DNA of 64,000 nt from Paenibacillus sp. JDR-2 (GTDB lineage Bacteria > Bacillota > Bacilli > Paenibacillales > Paenibacillaceae). Below, piece by piece: positions 34,816-43,001 of this stretch (position 1 is its first letter; each line of letters begins with the position of its first letter). The notes under the pieces are model-generated. The model did not search any database and had not been told where the DNA came from. It worked only from the letters and a program-made list of their open reading frames with translations. The DNA is taken from assembly GCF_000023585.1 (NCBI RefSeq), contig NC_012914.1, positions 4,432,001 through 4,496,000 on the forward strand, read 5' to 3'. The translations under genes were made by a program, and so were the position numbers.

Positions 34816-35301
34816 TTACCAGCGGCGCGAGCGGTTTGTGATTACCATCCAGCCACCGGCAATCATCAGGACAAGCGCAACAAGATAAATTCCCCAGCTC
34901 CATAACAAGACGAGCAACAGAAAAACAGCTGAAGCAACGGCAAGCGCTATAGACGCCGTAAGCGCAAATCGCGGGCGGGACGAGCCAAATAAAAAATATT
35001 CGTATAGACCGATGGCTGCGCCAAGCAGGAACAGCGGCCACAAATATTTCAGTGCATCCCATCCAAAAATGTTACAAACCATAAACAGCAGCGCAGACAC
35101 GGTTAGTATTCCACCTGGTACAAGCACTGCTGCGGGAAGAAGTCTGCCAAAATAAAAAACATGCAGCAAAATTCCCGGAATGAGGACGAGCAGCGGCCAG
35201 AAAATAGCCCCCAAAAAGCTGAATACACCAAGTTTGCCCAGTAAAATAACGACCCCAGCTAGTAACACAATAATTCCAGCGGAATATTTGTTATTAGGCA
35301 T
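34816..35301 (-). CDS. LiaF-like membrane protein
   Basis: The ATG at 35299-35301 after AAGGAGC gives 161 residues with five or six hydrophobic segments. Paired helices rich in Leu, Val and Gly, such as AGIIVLLAGVVILLGKLGVF and IFWPLLVLIPGILLHVFYFG, recall the N-terminal membrane domain of LiaF/DUF5668 proteins. The soluble C-terminal domain of true LiaF is absent, and no two-component system is adjacent. It precedes typA by 65 bases in the same direction. Confidence 0.7.
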   Translation of the reverse strand: MPNNKYSAGIIVLLAGVVILLGKLGVFSFLGAIFWPLLVLIPGILLHVFYFGRLLPAAVLVPGGILTVSALLFMVCNIFGWDALKYLWPLFLLGAAIGLYEYFLFGSSRPRFALTASIALAVASAVFLLLVLLWSWGIYLVALVLMIAGGWMVITNRSRRW

Positions 35302-35414
35302 TTGCGTTCCGCTCCTTACAACGTCTACCCCCATACAGACGTACGACGCCAGTTTTTATCTATCATAGTTTAAAGGAACTGCGATGAAAATACCAGCGGG
35401 AACAGAAGGAACAT

Positions 35415-35445
35415 TGCAAAAAAATACCGTTCACCTGTGAACGGT
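35415..35445 (-). terminator. Terminator after the minus-strand terC gene
   Basis: The stem ACCGTTCA (35426-35433 with 35438-35445) has a 4-base loop, followed on the minus strand by ATTTTTTTG. Confidence 0.85.
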
Positions 35446-35459
35446 TTGTGAAAATGGGT

Positions 35460-36125
35460 TTAAGTTCTCCGCTTCAATAAACCAATAATGACGACAAACG
35501 GGATGCAGAGCAGCGGTATAGCTTCGGCAGCCGTACGGGAACCGTTGAATAATAGGGCATCCATTCCCGGGTCATGGACAAGCATTCCTCCTGCAGCATA
35601 TCCAAGCAGTCCGGCACCGATATACACAAGCGGAGGAAATTTGTGTAATAGAGTGCCCAGAATTTGGCTCCCCCAAATGATCATCGGAATACTGAGCGCG
35701 ATCCCTAGCAGAATAAGCACCGTATCCCCATCCGCTACCGCGGCAATTGCCAGGACATTGTCGAGACTCATAATAAAATCCGCCGCGACGATTGTTCGCA
35801 CTGCCTGCGACAATGATTTGGATTTCCTGCTGGGCATATGCAGATCGCCCTCGCCCTCCTGTCCGGCGTCCGACAGGAGCTTAGCCGCAATATACAGCAA
35901 TAGCAAGGAACCAATAGCCTGCAGATAAGGAATCTGAAGCAGGGAGATAGCAGCCAGCGTCAACAGGCATCGCAGCCCGACAGCGGCAAGCGCTCCCCAC
36001 CATACAGCCCTTTTGCGCTCCTTCGGAGGAAGCTGTTGGCTGGCCATAGCGATTACTACGGCATTATCGCCGCTTAATAACAGGTTGATCAGGACAATTT
36101 GAAGAAAAGTCAGCACACTATCCAC
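35460..36125 (-). CDS. TerC/YjbE-family membrane protein, copy 1
   Basis: The start is GTG (36123-36125) behind GAGGGGG, giving 221 residues with about seven hydrophobic segments. TerC family landmarks are the acidic membrane motifs LLSGDNAVVIAMASQQLP and FIMSLDNVLAIAAVADG. Members export manganese, for example to load exoenzymes during secretion, or act in tellurite resistance. It is divergent from a second TerC gene 157 bases away. No yybP-ykoY manganese riboswitch is recognisable between them. Confidence 0.9.
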   Translation of the reverse strand: MDSVLTFLQIVLINLLLSGDNAVVIAMASQQLPPKERKRAVWWGALAAVGLRCLLTLAAISLLQIPYLQAIGSLLLLYIAAKLLSDAGQEGEGDLHMPSRKSKSLSQAVRTIVAADFIMSLDNVLAIAAVADGDTVLILLGIALSIPMIIWGSQILGTLLHKFPPLVYIGAGLLGYAAGGMLVHDPGMDALLFNGSRTAAEAIPLLCIPFVVIIGLLKRRT

Positions 36126-36282
36126 TTTGCATTCGCCCCCTCTCTTACCACCTGTATGAGAAAAGGACAAGTTTTATGAAGGGATGTCCAAAAAATTTTT
36201 GAATCCTCCCCCGTCCTTCATCCGTAGTAAATGAAGTCTTTCGAGACTACCGCAAAATTGTTGGAAGGGAGGGTCACGAATA

Positions 36283-36984
36283 ATGGATGTATTTTCAGTG
36301 GATTTTTTGCTGGCTCTGCTCAATATTGTCTTTATCGATCTCATCCTGGCAGGTGACAACGCCATTGTTATCGGTATGGCCGCCCGCAACTTGCCGCAGC
36401 ATCAGCAGAAGAAAGCCGTCCTGTGGGGTACGGCAGGCGCAATTGGCATCCGAATCATCGCGACCGTCGCTGTTGTACGGCTGCTCGGTTTGCCTTGGCT
36501 CCATCTGGCAGGCGGTATCCTGCTTTTATGGATTGCATATAAGCTGCTTGTTCAGGAAGACGATAAGCATGGCGACGTCAAAGCCGGCAACACGCTTTGG
36601 CAGTCGATTCAGACCATCATTATCGCCGATGCGGCTATGGGAATCGATAACGTCATCGCGGTTGCAGGCGCTTCGCACGGCAACACGGTGCTTGTCATTT
36701 TGGGCCTGCTGATCAGTGTACCGGTTATCGTCTGGGGCTCAACGCTCTTCATCAAGCTGATCAACAAATTTACATGGATCATTTATCTGGGCTCCGGTGT
36801 ACTCGGTTATACAGCGGCCAAGATGATTACCCATGAAAAAGCGTTCGAGGAGTTCTTCAAGGAAAACCCCGCTTTCTATTGGTGTTTCGTCATCCTCATC
36901 ATTGCGCTGATTATCGCTGCGGGACTTCTTACAAACAACCGCAGAAATCAGGCTGTGCAAGAAAAAAGCAGAGAAACCGTTTAA
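36283..36984 (+). CDS. TerC/YjbE-family membrane protein, copy 2
   Basis: This 233-residue protein has about seven hydrophobic segments and the same two acidic motifs as its neighbour: DLILAGDNAIVIGMAARNLP (about 19-38) and AAMGIDNVIAVAGASHG. It differs by a longer, His- and Asp-containing central loop (QEDDKHGDVKAG) and a basic C-terminal tail. The start ATG follows GGAGGG. The divergent pair suggests gene duplication with shared control. A manganese-efflux role is inferred from the family only. Confidence 0.9.
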   Translation: MDVFSVDFLLALLNIVFIDLILAGDNAIVIGMAARNLPQHQQKKAVLWGTAGAIGIRIIATVAVVRLLGLPWLHLAGGILLLWIAYKLLVQEDDKHGDVKAGNTLWQSIQTIIIADAAMGIDNVIAVAGASHGNTVLVILGLLISVPVIVWGSTLFIKLINKFTWIIYLGSGVLGYTAAKMITHEKAFEEFFKENPAFYWCFVILIIALIIAAGLLTNNRRNQAVQEKSRETV

Positions 36985-37002
36985 CGGGTTCTCTGCTTTT
37001 TC
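36962..37002. terminator. Bidirectional terminator between terC and thiI
   Basis: The stem AAAAAGCAGAGAA pairs with TTCTCTGCTTTTT around the last codons and stop of the plus-strand terC gene, with further GG/CC pairs at the top. It serves convergent transcripts. Confidence 0.88.
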
Positions 37003-37011
37003 TTTATTTCC

Positions 37012-38232
37012 TTAGAACCAGCGGTCTTCCCCTGCCGGTTCCTGCTCTGGCTGCGCTTCAGGCGTCAACTCTATGACTTCTGTACGCTCCACGGCCTCAA
37101 GCAGCATTTGTACAAGCTCGGGAATATAGGACTCCGCCCGTTCCACAACGTTCAGATTCGGATTCGTGCTTGGCGATTTCGGCAGGAATAACGTACAGCA
37201 GTCTTCGTAAGGAAGGATGGAGGTTTCGAAGGTTCCAATCCGCACCGCTTCGTTAATAATTTCCTGCTTGTCCATCATAATAAGCGGCTTCAGCAATGGC
37301 AGTACCGTTGCCCGTCCGATAACATTCATGCTTGAGAGCGTCTGGCTGGCCACCTGACCGAGGCTCTCGCCCGTTACGATGCCGCCGGCACCGTTTCTGT
37401 CAGCCAGCTGCTCGGTAATGCGAAGCATCGCACGGCGCATCAGCGTAATCATCATGCTATCCTGCTTGGCCTGTACCAGCCTTGTCTGAATATCGGTAAA
37501 AGGCACCAGATGGAGCTTCAGCGGCGCTCCTGCATAGTAAGACAGTCTTCTAGCGAGGTCAATGACCTTCTCCTTCGCCTTGTCGCTGGTAAACGGGTAG
37601 CTGTGGAAATGCACCGCCTCCAGCTCCAGGCCCTTACGCATGGCCATCCAGCCCGCTACCGGGCTGTCAATACCGCCCGACAGCAGAAGCATCGCTTTGC
37701 CGTTGGAGCCGAACGGGAATCCTCCTGCCCCTGGAATTACCGTGTTGTAAATGAAGGTGCCTTCTTCGTAAGTATCAACGCGCAGCTCCACTTCCGGCTT
37801 CCGCACGTCTACTTTCAGATCGGCAAAAGCGCGCAGCACATGGGAACCAACAAGATGATTCATTTCCTGTGAAGAATGCTTAAACGGCTTCCAAGCACGC
37901 TTTGCGTTTACTTTAAAGGTTGCCGGTTCTTTCTCCAGCCCTGTCATCAATTGCAAAGCCCCAGCCTGGATTTTTTCCAACTCGTTCTCTACCTGAATGA
38001 CCGGGCTGAACGAGATAATGCCAAATACATCCTTCAGCCGTTCTGCAATCGGTTCAAACGACTCGCCGTTCAAGGAAATCGTCATCCTGCCGAAGGACTT
38101 GGCGTACGTCAATGCGGCAAAGCTCTTCAGAGCTAGCTTGATCTGCTGCTGCATCCTCTTCTCGAATTGATTGCGGTTGCGTCCCTTCATGACGAGGTCG
38201 CCATAGCGGACAATTACTTTATCATAAATCAC
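37012..38232 (-). CDS. thiI: tRNA 4-thiouridine synthase ThiI
   Basis: ThiI adenylates and thiolates U8 of tRNA and can contribute sulfur to thiamine thiazole. The protein has a ferredoxin-like and THUMP N-terminal region and the PP-loop LLSGGIDSPVAGW, then ILPYEDCCTLFLP. No rhodanese domain follows, the usual short Bacillus-type form. I place the start at GTG 38230-38232, ten bases after AAGGAGC inside the end of the cysteine desulfurase gene, giving 406 residues. The adjacent desulfurase is the expected persulfide donor. Confidence 0.94.
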   Translation of the reverse strand: MIYDKVIVRYGDLVMKGRNRNQFEKRMQQQIKLALKSFAALTYAKSFGRMTISLNGESFEPIAERLKDVFGIISFSPVIQVENELEKIQAGALQLMTGLEKEPATFKVNAKRAWKPFKHSSQEMNHLVGSHVLRAFADLKVDVRKPEVELRVDTYEEGTFIYNTVIPGAGGFPFGSNGKAMLLLSGGIDSPVAGWMAMRKGLELEAVHFHSYPFTSDKAKEKVIDLARRLSYYAGAPLKLHLVPFTDIQTRLVQAKQDSMMITLMRRAMLRITEQLADRNGAGGIVTGESLGQVASQTLSSMNVIGRATVLPLLKPLIMMDKQEIINEAVRIGTFETSILPYEDCCTLFLPKSPSTNPNLNVVERAESYIPELVQMLLEAVERTEVIELTPEAQPEQEPAGEDRWF

Positions 38233-38233
38233 G

Positions 38234-39391
38234 TTAAGATTTGCTCCTTTCAAGCGGCTTCAGCTGCGCAACGGTCCTGCTCAGCATGTCAACCAGCTTG
38301 TCGATGTCCTGCTCCGTATGCTCGTCGCCAAAGCTGATGCGGATCCCTCCCGCTGCACGTTCGGGGGTCGATCCCATCGCCAGCAGCACCTTGCTTGGCT
38401 TATTATCCTTTGAAGAACAGGCCGATTTCGTCGAGATAATGGCGCCTTGCTCCTCCATCATATGGACGATAACCTCCGGCTTCATGCCCGGGTAGGAAAA
38501 ATGCACGATATGCGGCGCCATAACCGCCGCATCCTCGCTGCCGTTCAGCATCAGCTGCGGAATCTTCGCAAGCTGCCGGATCAGCCGTTCCCGTAGCGCG
38601 TACATCCGGTAGCGGTTCTTTTCCTCCGCCTGCATGCTCATCCGCAGCGCTTTAGCCGAAGCGACGATGCCCGGTACATTTTGGGTGCCCGCACGCATGC
38701 CTCGTTCCTGCGAGCCGCCGGATTGAAGAGGTTGAAATTGCAGGCCCTCCCGCACATACAGATACCCGACACCTTTAGGGCCGCGAAGCTTGTGCGCCGA
38801 CCCGCTGAGCAAATCAATTCTCCACTTCTTTAGTTTAACCGGGAGCTTGCCGATGCTCTGCACCGCATCCACATGGAACAGGATACGCGGGTATTCGGAC
38901 AGCAGTTGGCCGATCTTCTCAATAGGCTGTATGGATCCTACTTCATTATTGACATGCATGATGCTGATCAGTATCGTCTCATCCGTTATAGACGCCTGTA
39001 ATAGTTTGAGATCCACGTGCCCCGTTGGGCTGACAGGCAAATAGGTTACCCGGAAGCCTTCTTGTTCAAGCTGCCGGAAAGCATCATTAACGGAAGAATG
39101 CTCAATCTGCGTAGTAATCAGATGATTGCCGCGGCTGCGGAATTGTCTGGCAGCCCCTTTTACAGCGAGATTATTGCTCTCCGTACCGCCCGACGTAAAC
39201 AGCCATTCCTCCGGCTTTACCCCGAACTGCTCCGCAAGCACGGAACGGGAACGGACAATCAGCTTGTCTGCTTCAACTCCCGCACGATGAATAGAGGAAG
39301 GATTCGCATAATGGGCTTTCATAACTTCCGCGAACGTATCCACAACTTCCGCATATGGCGGAGTGGATGCGCAATGATCGAAATACAGCAT
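38234..39391 (-). CDS. Cysteine desulfurase (NifZ/YrvO-type, ThiI partner)
   Basis: This PLP enzyme takes sulfur from L-cysteine and passes it on as persulfide. The 385-residue protein shows YFDHCASTPP at the N terminus, the TSGGTESNNLAVKGA cofactor loop, the PLP lysine in GSAHKLRGPKG and the catalytic cysteine in STKSACSSKD. It ends two bases before the thiI start, so the two are surely co-translated; in B. subtilis nifZ also precedes thiI. Its specificity for ThiI is inferred from that pairing. Confidence 0.93.
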   Translation of the reverse strand: MLYFDHCASTPPYAEVVDTFAEVMKAHYANPSSIHRAGVEADKLIVRSRSVLAEQFGVKPEEWLFTSGGTESNNLAVKGAARQFRSRGNHLITTQIEHSSVNDAFRQLEQEGFRVTYLPVSPTGHVDLKLLQASITDETILISIMHVNNEVGSIQPIEKIGQLLSEYPRILFHVDAVQSIGKLPVKLKKWRIDLLSGSAHKLRGPKGVGYLYVREGLQFQPLQSGGSQERGMRAGTQNVPGIVASAKALRMSMQAEEKNRYRMYALRERLIRQLAKIPQLMLNGSEDAAVMAPHIVHFSYPGMKPEVIVHMMEEQGAIISTKSACSSKDNKPSKVLLAMGSTPERAAGGIRISFGDEHTEQDIDKLVDMLSRTVAQLKPLERSKS

Positions 39392-39407
39392 ATATTCAAC
39401 ACCTTTC

Positions 39408-39466
39408 TTAAAAAGAGAAAACCTCTATCGGGACCGCTCAAGAATAACGGCCGCGTTTAGAGGCAA
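39408..39466 (-). terminator. Probable terminator after the lytic transglycosylase gene
   Basis: CCTCTA and TAGAGG close a long imperfect hairpin with GC pairs inside. On the minus strand it is followed by TTTTCTCTTTTT, just upstream of the cysteine desulfurase start. Confidence 0.65.
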
Positions 39467-39507
39467 GTTGTAACTCCAAACCAAATATCAAAGCATAATC
39501 AAGCGGA

Positions 39508-40194
39508 TTAATAGCGGGCTCCAAGCACTTTGCCTATGTACCGCTGCGTTTCTTCCGGAAGCTTGTCCAAGTTAGCCAGCAGTTCGCTGTCCGTTGAAAT
39601 ACCAAGCCGGTCGATTCGGCCGGGCCCCGCATTATAAGCGGCTAACGCCACTTGTTCATTACCGTTGTATTTGCCAAGCAGATAAGATAAATATTTCGAA
39701 CCGCCGTCAATGTTCTGCTGCGGATCGAGGGAATCCGTTACCCCAAGACCGCGGGCAGTCGAATCCATCAGCTGCATAAGTCCTTTTGCCCCTACGGAGG
39801 ATACCGCGTCGGAATTAAATCCGGACTCTGTACGAATAACCCCTCTGATCAATTCGGGATCAATGCCGTATTTGGCGGCAGCCTCCGTGATCAGAGCGTC
39901 ATAGTCGGTTGGTGAGGAGCTTGACTGGTCAGCCGCCGCGCCGCTTAATGCGGTACTGTACAGACTAGGCACGCTAGCCAGCTTGGCAAGCGAATCCGAG
40001 GTAAGCATACTTGGCTCGATACTATCCATATCGGCAAAATCGCCGTTCATATATTGAGACAGCAAAAAGTCAAACATGGATGTGTTGCCGTCGCCGCTAT
40101 TCACATCAAGCGGATTAGCCGCTGTTTGAAAATCCAGAGTTGGTGAAAGCTGCAGCTGGAGCAGCTGCTTCAACGTACGCGAATCGATACTCAT
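39508..40194 (-). CDS. Lytic transglycosylase, SLT domain (YjbJ-like)
   Basis: The 228-residue protein has a polar, low-complexity N-terminal half and a C-terminal SLT/GEWL-like domain starting at ALITEAAAKYGIDPELIRGVIRTESGFNS. The catalytic glutamate lies in RTESGFN, followed by GAKGLMQLM and AAYNAGPGRID, all signatures of family 1 lytic transglycosylases. No classical signal peptide is visible, as in B. subtilis YjbJ. It cleaves peptidoglycan glycan strands non-hydrolytically. It is monocistronic, next to the desulfurase gene. Confidence 0.9.
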   Translation of the reverse strand: MSIDSRTLKQLLQLQLSPTLDFQTAANPLDVNSGDGNTSMFDFLLSQYMNGDFADMDSIEPSMLTSDSLAKLASVPSLYSTALSGAAADQSSSSPTDYDALITEAAAKYGIDPELIRGVIRTESGFNSDAVSSVGAKGLMQLMDSTARGLGVTDSLDPQQNIDGGSKYLSYLLGKYNGNEQVALAAYNAGPGRIDRLGISTDSELLANLDKLPEETQRYIGKVLGARY

Positions 40195-40289
40195 AGGGTC
40201 CTCCAGTCGAATAATAAAGGGTATAAATGATGTATCGGTTTTTATTGTACATGTTTTTACTTATAACGGCTAGTACTGCGGTCTCCATG

Positions 40290-40326
40290 TATAGAAAAAG
40301 CAGCCCCGCGCAAGGAGCTGCTTTGC
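40290..40326 (-). terminator. Terminator after the nitroreductase gene
   Basis: The stem AAAGCAGC (40297-40304 with 40317-40324) has a GC-rich loop and is followed on the minus strand by TTTTTC. Confidence 0.8.
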
Positions 40327-40336
40327 TTTCACGATA

Positions 40337-40954
40337 TTATTTGAAAATTTTCACGCGCTCGTCGATTGGCTGGAATTGCTTCTCTCCCGGCTCTGCCGTT
40401 GGAGTACCAAACGGCATTTGAGCAATCAGCTGCCAGCTAGCCGGAATGTTCCAAGTTTGCTTCACTTCTTCGTCGATCAACGGGTTGTAGTGCTGGAGGG
40501 AAGCGCCCAGGCCTTGCTCCTCGAGCAAGGTCCACACAACGTATTGAACGATTGCGGAAGAATGCTGCGACCATTTCGGGAAGTTGTCGGCATAGCTTGG
40601 GAACTGGTTTTGAAGACCTTCAACAACAGTTGTGTCTTCGAAGAACAGCACTGAGCCATGGCCGGCTTTGAAGCTGTCAACGCGTTGTTCCGTGGAAGCG
40701 AATTGATCGGCAGGCACGATTTTGCGAAGCGTTTCTTTTACGATGTTCCACAGTTTAGCGTGATTTTCGCCAAGCAACACAACTACGCGCGCGCTTTGGG
40801 AGTTGAACGCGGACGGCGAATATTTCACTGCATCTTGCACAAGGCTGATGATTTGATCATCCGAAATTGGCGATTGATTGCTGATTGCATAATAAGTGCG
40901 TCTTGCTTGGATAGCCTCAATAAGTGATTTCGAAATAGTAGAAGTATTTGACAT
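40337..40954 (-). CDS. Nitroreductase family protein (FMN-dependent)
   Basis: The ATG at 40952-40954 behind TAGGAGG gives 205 residues; a longer frame runs through the promoter. The FMN-binding pattern is visible as IQARRTYYAISNQSPIS near the N terminus, KYSPSAFNSQSARVVVLLG in the middle, and EEQGLGASLQHYNPLIDEE. The subgroup resembles fatty-acid repression mutant (Frm2/YdgI-like) nitroreductases, small homodimers reducing nitro or quinone compounds with NAD(P)H. A TTGACA promoter with operator-like repeats lies upstream, suggesting induction by an electrophile or oxidant. Confidence 0.88.
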   Translation of the reverse strand: MSNTSTISKSLIEAIQARRTYYAISNQSPISDDQIISLVQDAVKYSPSAFNSQSARVVVLLGENHAKLWNIVKETLRKIVPADQFASTEQRVDSFKAGHGSVLFFEDTTVVEGLQNQFPSYADNFPKWSQHSSAIVQYVVWTLLEEQGLGASLQHYNPLIDEEVKQTWNIPASWQLIAQMPFGTPTAEPGEKQFQPIDERVKIFK

Positions 40955-40981
40955 TTTTATCTGCCTCCTAGGTGATTTATA

Positions 40982-41032
40982 AGTAACTTTATTTATGTTA
41001 GTAACATTACAATACTCCGAAGTCCATGTCAA
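40982..41032 (-). promoter_or_regulatory. Promoter and possible operator of the nitroreductase gene
   Basis: On the minus strand a perfect TTGACA (41027-41032) is followed after 17 bases by TAATGT as a poor -10. Just downstream, over the expected start site, are two GTTACT elements (40982-40987 and 41000-41005) 18 bases apart. Such repeats over +1 are typical of repressors of the MarR or HxlR type, but no regulator gene is adjacent. Confidence 0.5.
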
Positions 41033-41101
41033 GCGCTTCGTCATTTATTTTGTCTAATCCGCTCTCTAATACAAGTGTCAATGATTGGCCAGCGCACAAC
41101 G

Positions 41102-41128
41102 CAAAAAAACCGTCCCAACAGGGACGGC
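41102..41128 (-). terminator. Terminator after the DUF6081 gene
   Basis: The stem CCGTCCC (41110-41116 with 41121-41127) has an AACA loop, followed on the minus strand by seven T's. Confidence 0.9.
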
Positions 41129-41140
41129 TCGTCTGCAATC

Positions 41141-41869
41141 TTATTCGGTTACCGTAATCGTAATCGGCGAATATTCTCCGATAACCGTCTGTCCATGAAC
41201 GGATACGCTTCCTTCCGGCGACAAATCCTTTTCCGTCATAATGCCAAGCGCTACCGTGAACTGGTTGAATTTGACCGGTACGTTATGCTCTCTGCGCACT
41301 TCCGTACCGTTTACATAAAAGACGATTTCGTCATTTTCGCGGTTGTACGTAATTTTGTACGTATTAAACTCGCGGGCCTGGAAATCGGTTGATTCCTTGA
41401 ATACGCAGAAATATCTTGTCTTGTCCGTCTCCGGCACCGAAACGCCCGGGAATGGCAGAACCGCATAAACGCTTGCGTATTTGTCGTTGCCTGCAAAGAA
41501 GTCCAGAGCGCCTCCCGTTGTGAAGTCAAGCAGGTTCAACGAAGCATAACCGTCGTACAAATCGCCAGGCGCCGTGTTCTGCGAACGGGCACGGATCTGG
41601 AGCTCGAAGCTGATCTCGCCCTTCTCCGGCACTTCCACCGGCTTCGCCGAATAATACATATGCTTGGCATTATCGAGAATCTGAATCTTGTCATGCTTGC
41701 GGCTAAGCGGAGCGCGTACGTAAAGAATGCCATTGCGTACAATAACCACCGCATCCGGCTCGCGGTATTGCCAGAACGTACCGTCCGGCAGCGGGAAGCC
41801 GCCAATCGTCCATATTTTGCCTTCGTCAAGGATCGTATCAAAATCTCCAAGCACCCATTGTTTGCTCAT
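41141..41869 (-). CDS. DUF6081 family protein
   Basis: This 242-residue soluble protein is rich in aromatic and beta-strand-type segments. Parts such as ARSQNTAPGDLYDGYASLNLLD and NTYKITYNRENDEIVFYVNGTEVRR look like a concanavalin-type jelly-roll domain, as in laminarinase-like lectins. It has no signal peptide. I assign it to DUF6081 by overall appearance; the function is unknown. It lies 45 bases downstream of a UbiA-family prenyltransferase gene in the same direction and shares its terminator, so they may be one transcript. Confidence 0.65.
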   Translation of the reverse strand: MSKQWVLGDFDTILDEGKIWTIGGFPLPDGTFWQYREPDAVVIVRNGILYVRAPLSRKHDKIQILDNAKHMYYSAKPVEVPEKGEISFELQIRARSQNTAPGDLYDGYASLNLLDFTTGGALDFFAGNDKYASVYAVLPFPGVSVPETDKTRYFCVFKESTDFQAREFNTYKITYNRENDEIVFYVNGTEVRREHNVPVKFNQFTVALGIMTEKDLSPEGSVSVHGQTVIGEYSPITITVTE

Positions 41870-41913
41870 CTTCTATTCCCTCAGCTTTCATTATGAAATT
41901 CTGGCCGTCTCTC

Positions 41914-42834
41914 TTATAAGAGACCTTGAATGATTAATGCAGCAATCAAAATTACGCCGCAACGGTTAGTTGCCTTAACCGAATTGCCCATCAGAGGCAA
42001 ATAGGCGTGGGAAGGATTATGCTCCTTCAGCTTGCCGTATACGGCATATAGCGGAACAGCCGTTAACAATCCAAGCAGCGCGTACCAAGGCAGCGCACCC
42101 GCAAGCACGCAAATAACCAGCGAGACGTAAGCGAGCACCAGCAGCCATCTGGAGAAGACCAGCGCTCTTTGTTCTCCCCATACGACAACCAGCGTTTTTT
42201 TGCCGGCTTGCTTGTCCGCCTGCCAATGCAAGAAATGATGATTGAATAAAATAAGCGTGGTAAGCAGTCCGATCGGAAGCGAAAGCAATAACGCCCGGTA
42301 GTCCAGCTGCGAGGACTGCACATAGTACGCACCGGCAACGGGCAAAATACCAAACGACAGCAGAATTGCGATTTCGCTATACCCTTTACCGCGATAGCCG
42401 AAACGAATGGGCGGCGCTACATAGAAATAAGCAATCAGTCCTCCAAGTCCGCCAAATACGATAACCGGCCATCCGCTGATCACCGACAAAATAATACCGC
42501 TGACCGCAGCAATTCCGAACAGCGACCAGGTCACGGTTGCAAATGCGCGGATCGTCCACGTTCCGTTCGTCAAATAACCGGAGTTTGTCGAAATAACCCC
42601 TTCTGCCTGTTTGGCAGCTTCATCCGTTCCGTTGTAGTAGTCCCACAAATCATTGATCATATTCGAGAACAAATGCGCTGCGCCCGAACCGACAAGCGTG
42701 AGCAGAAGCAGCCAAAAATTAAAATTGCCGTCCCACACAAAAGCACCCAATGCGCCAAGCGCAACGGGAATTAGCATAACCGGAAGGACGCGTATCCGCG
42801 ATGCCTTCATAAACTGCTTCATGATGTTATTCAA
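41914..42834 (-). CDS. UbiA-family prenyltransferase (MenA-like)
   Basis: This is a 306-residue polytopic protein with about eight hydrophobic segments. The first Asp-rich motif is NMINDLWDYYNGTDEA (about 60-75), the second DKQAGKKTLVVVWG, both typical of UbiA enzymes that attach an isoprenyl chain to an aromatic acceptor. Similarity in style to MenA (dihydroxynaphthoate prenyltransferase) is clear, but the pairing with a DUF6081 protein and no men genes leaves the acceptor open. The start is TTG ten bases after GGGAGAG. Confidence 0.85.
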   Translation of the reverse strand: MNNIMKQFMKASRIRVLPVMLIPVALGALGAFVWDGNFNFWLLLLTLVGSGAAHLFSNMINDLWDYYNGTDEAAKQAEGVISTNSGYLTNGTWTIRAFATVTWSLFGIAAVSGIILSVISGWPVIVFGGLGGLIAYFYVAPPIRFGYRGKGYSEIAILLSFGILPVAGAYYVQSSQLDYRALLLSLPIGLLTTLILFNHHFLHWQADKQAGKKTLVVVWGEQRALVFSRWLLVLAYVSLVICVLAGALPWYALLGLLTAVPLYAVYGKLKEHNPSHAYLPLMGNSVKATNRCGVILIAALIIQGLL

Positions 42835-42948
42835 AGCTGCAAGTCTCTCCCTTCTTCTTCATCCGTTCAACCTTATCAAATTTAATTGAAACACTTTAAG
42901 CAAGGGACCGTCAACTGAAAGAATAGGGCGAAAGCATCAATTTCTGAC

Positions 42949-42991
42949 AAAAAAAGAGCTTCTCTGGGCGCTTGGCACCTCAGGAAGCTCT
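42949..42991 (-). terminator. Terminator of the double ABC-transporter operon
   Basis: The stem AGAGCTTC (42955-42962 with 42984-42991) is preceded on the plus strand by an A-run, giving a seven-T run on the minus strand. Confidence 0.85.
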
Positions 42992-43001
42992 ATCGCAAAT
43001 C

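Noticed and set aside
36126..36282. Possible yybP-ykoY manganese riboswitch between the TerC genes
   Set aside because: The conserved elements of that aptamer are not present on either strand.
39392..39507. Possible T-box leader before the cysteine desulfurase gene
   Set aside because: The T-box antiterminator sequence is missing; the hairpin is better explained as the terminator of the transglycosylase gene.
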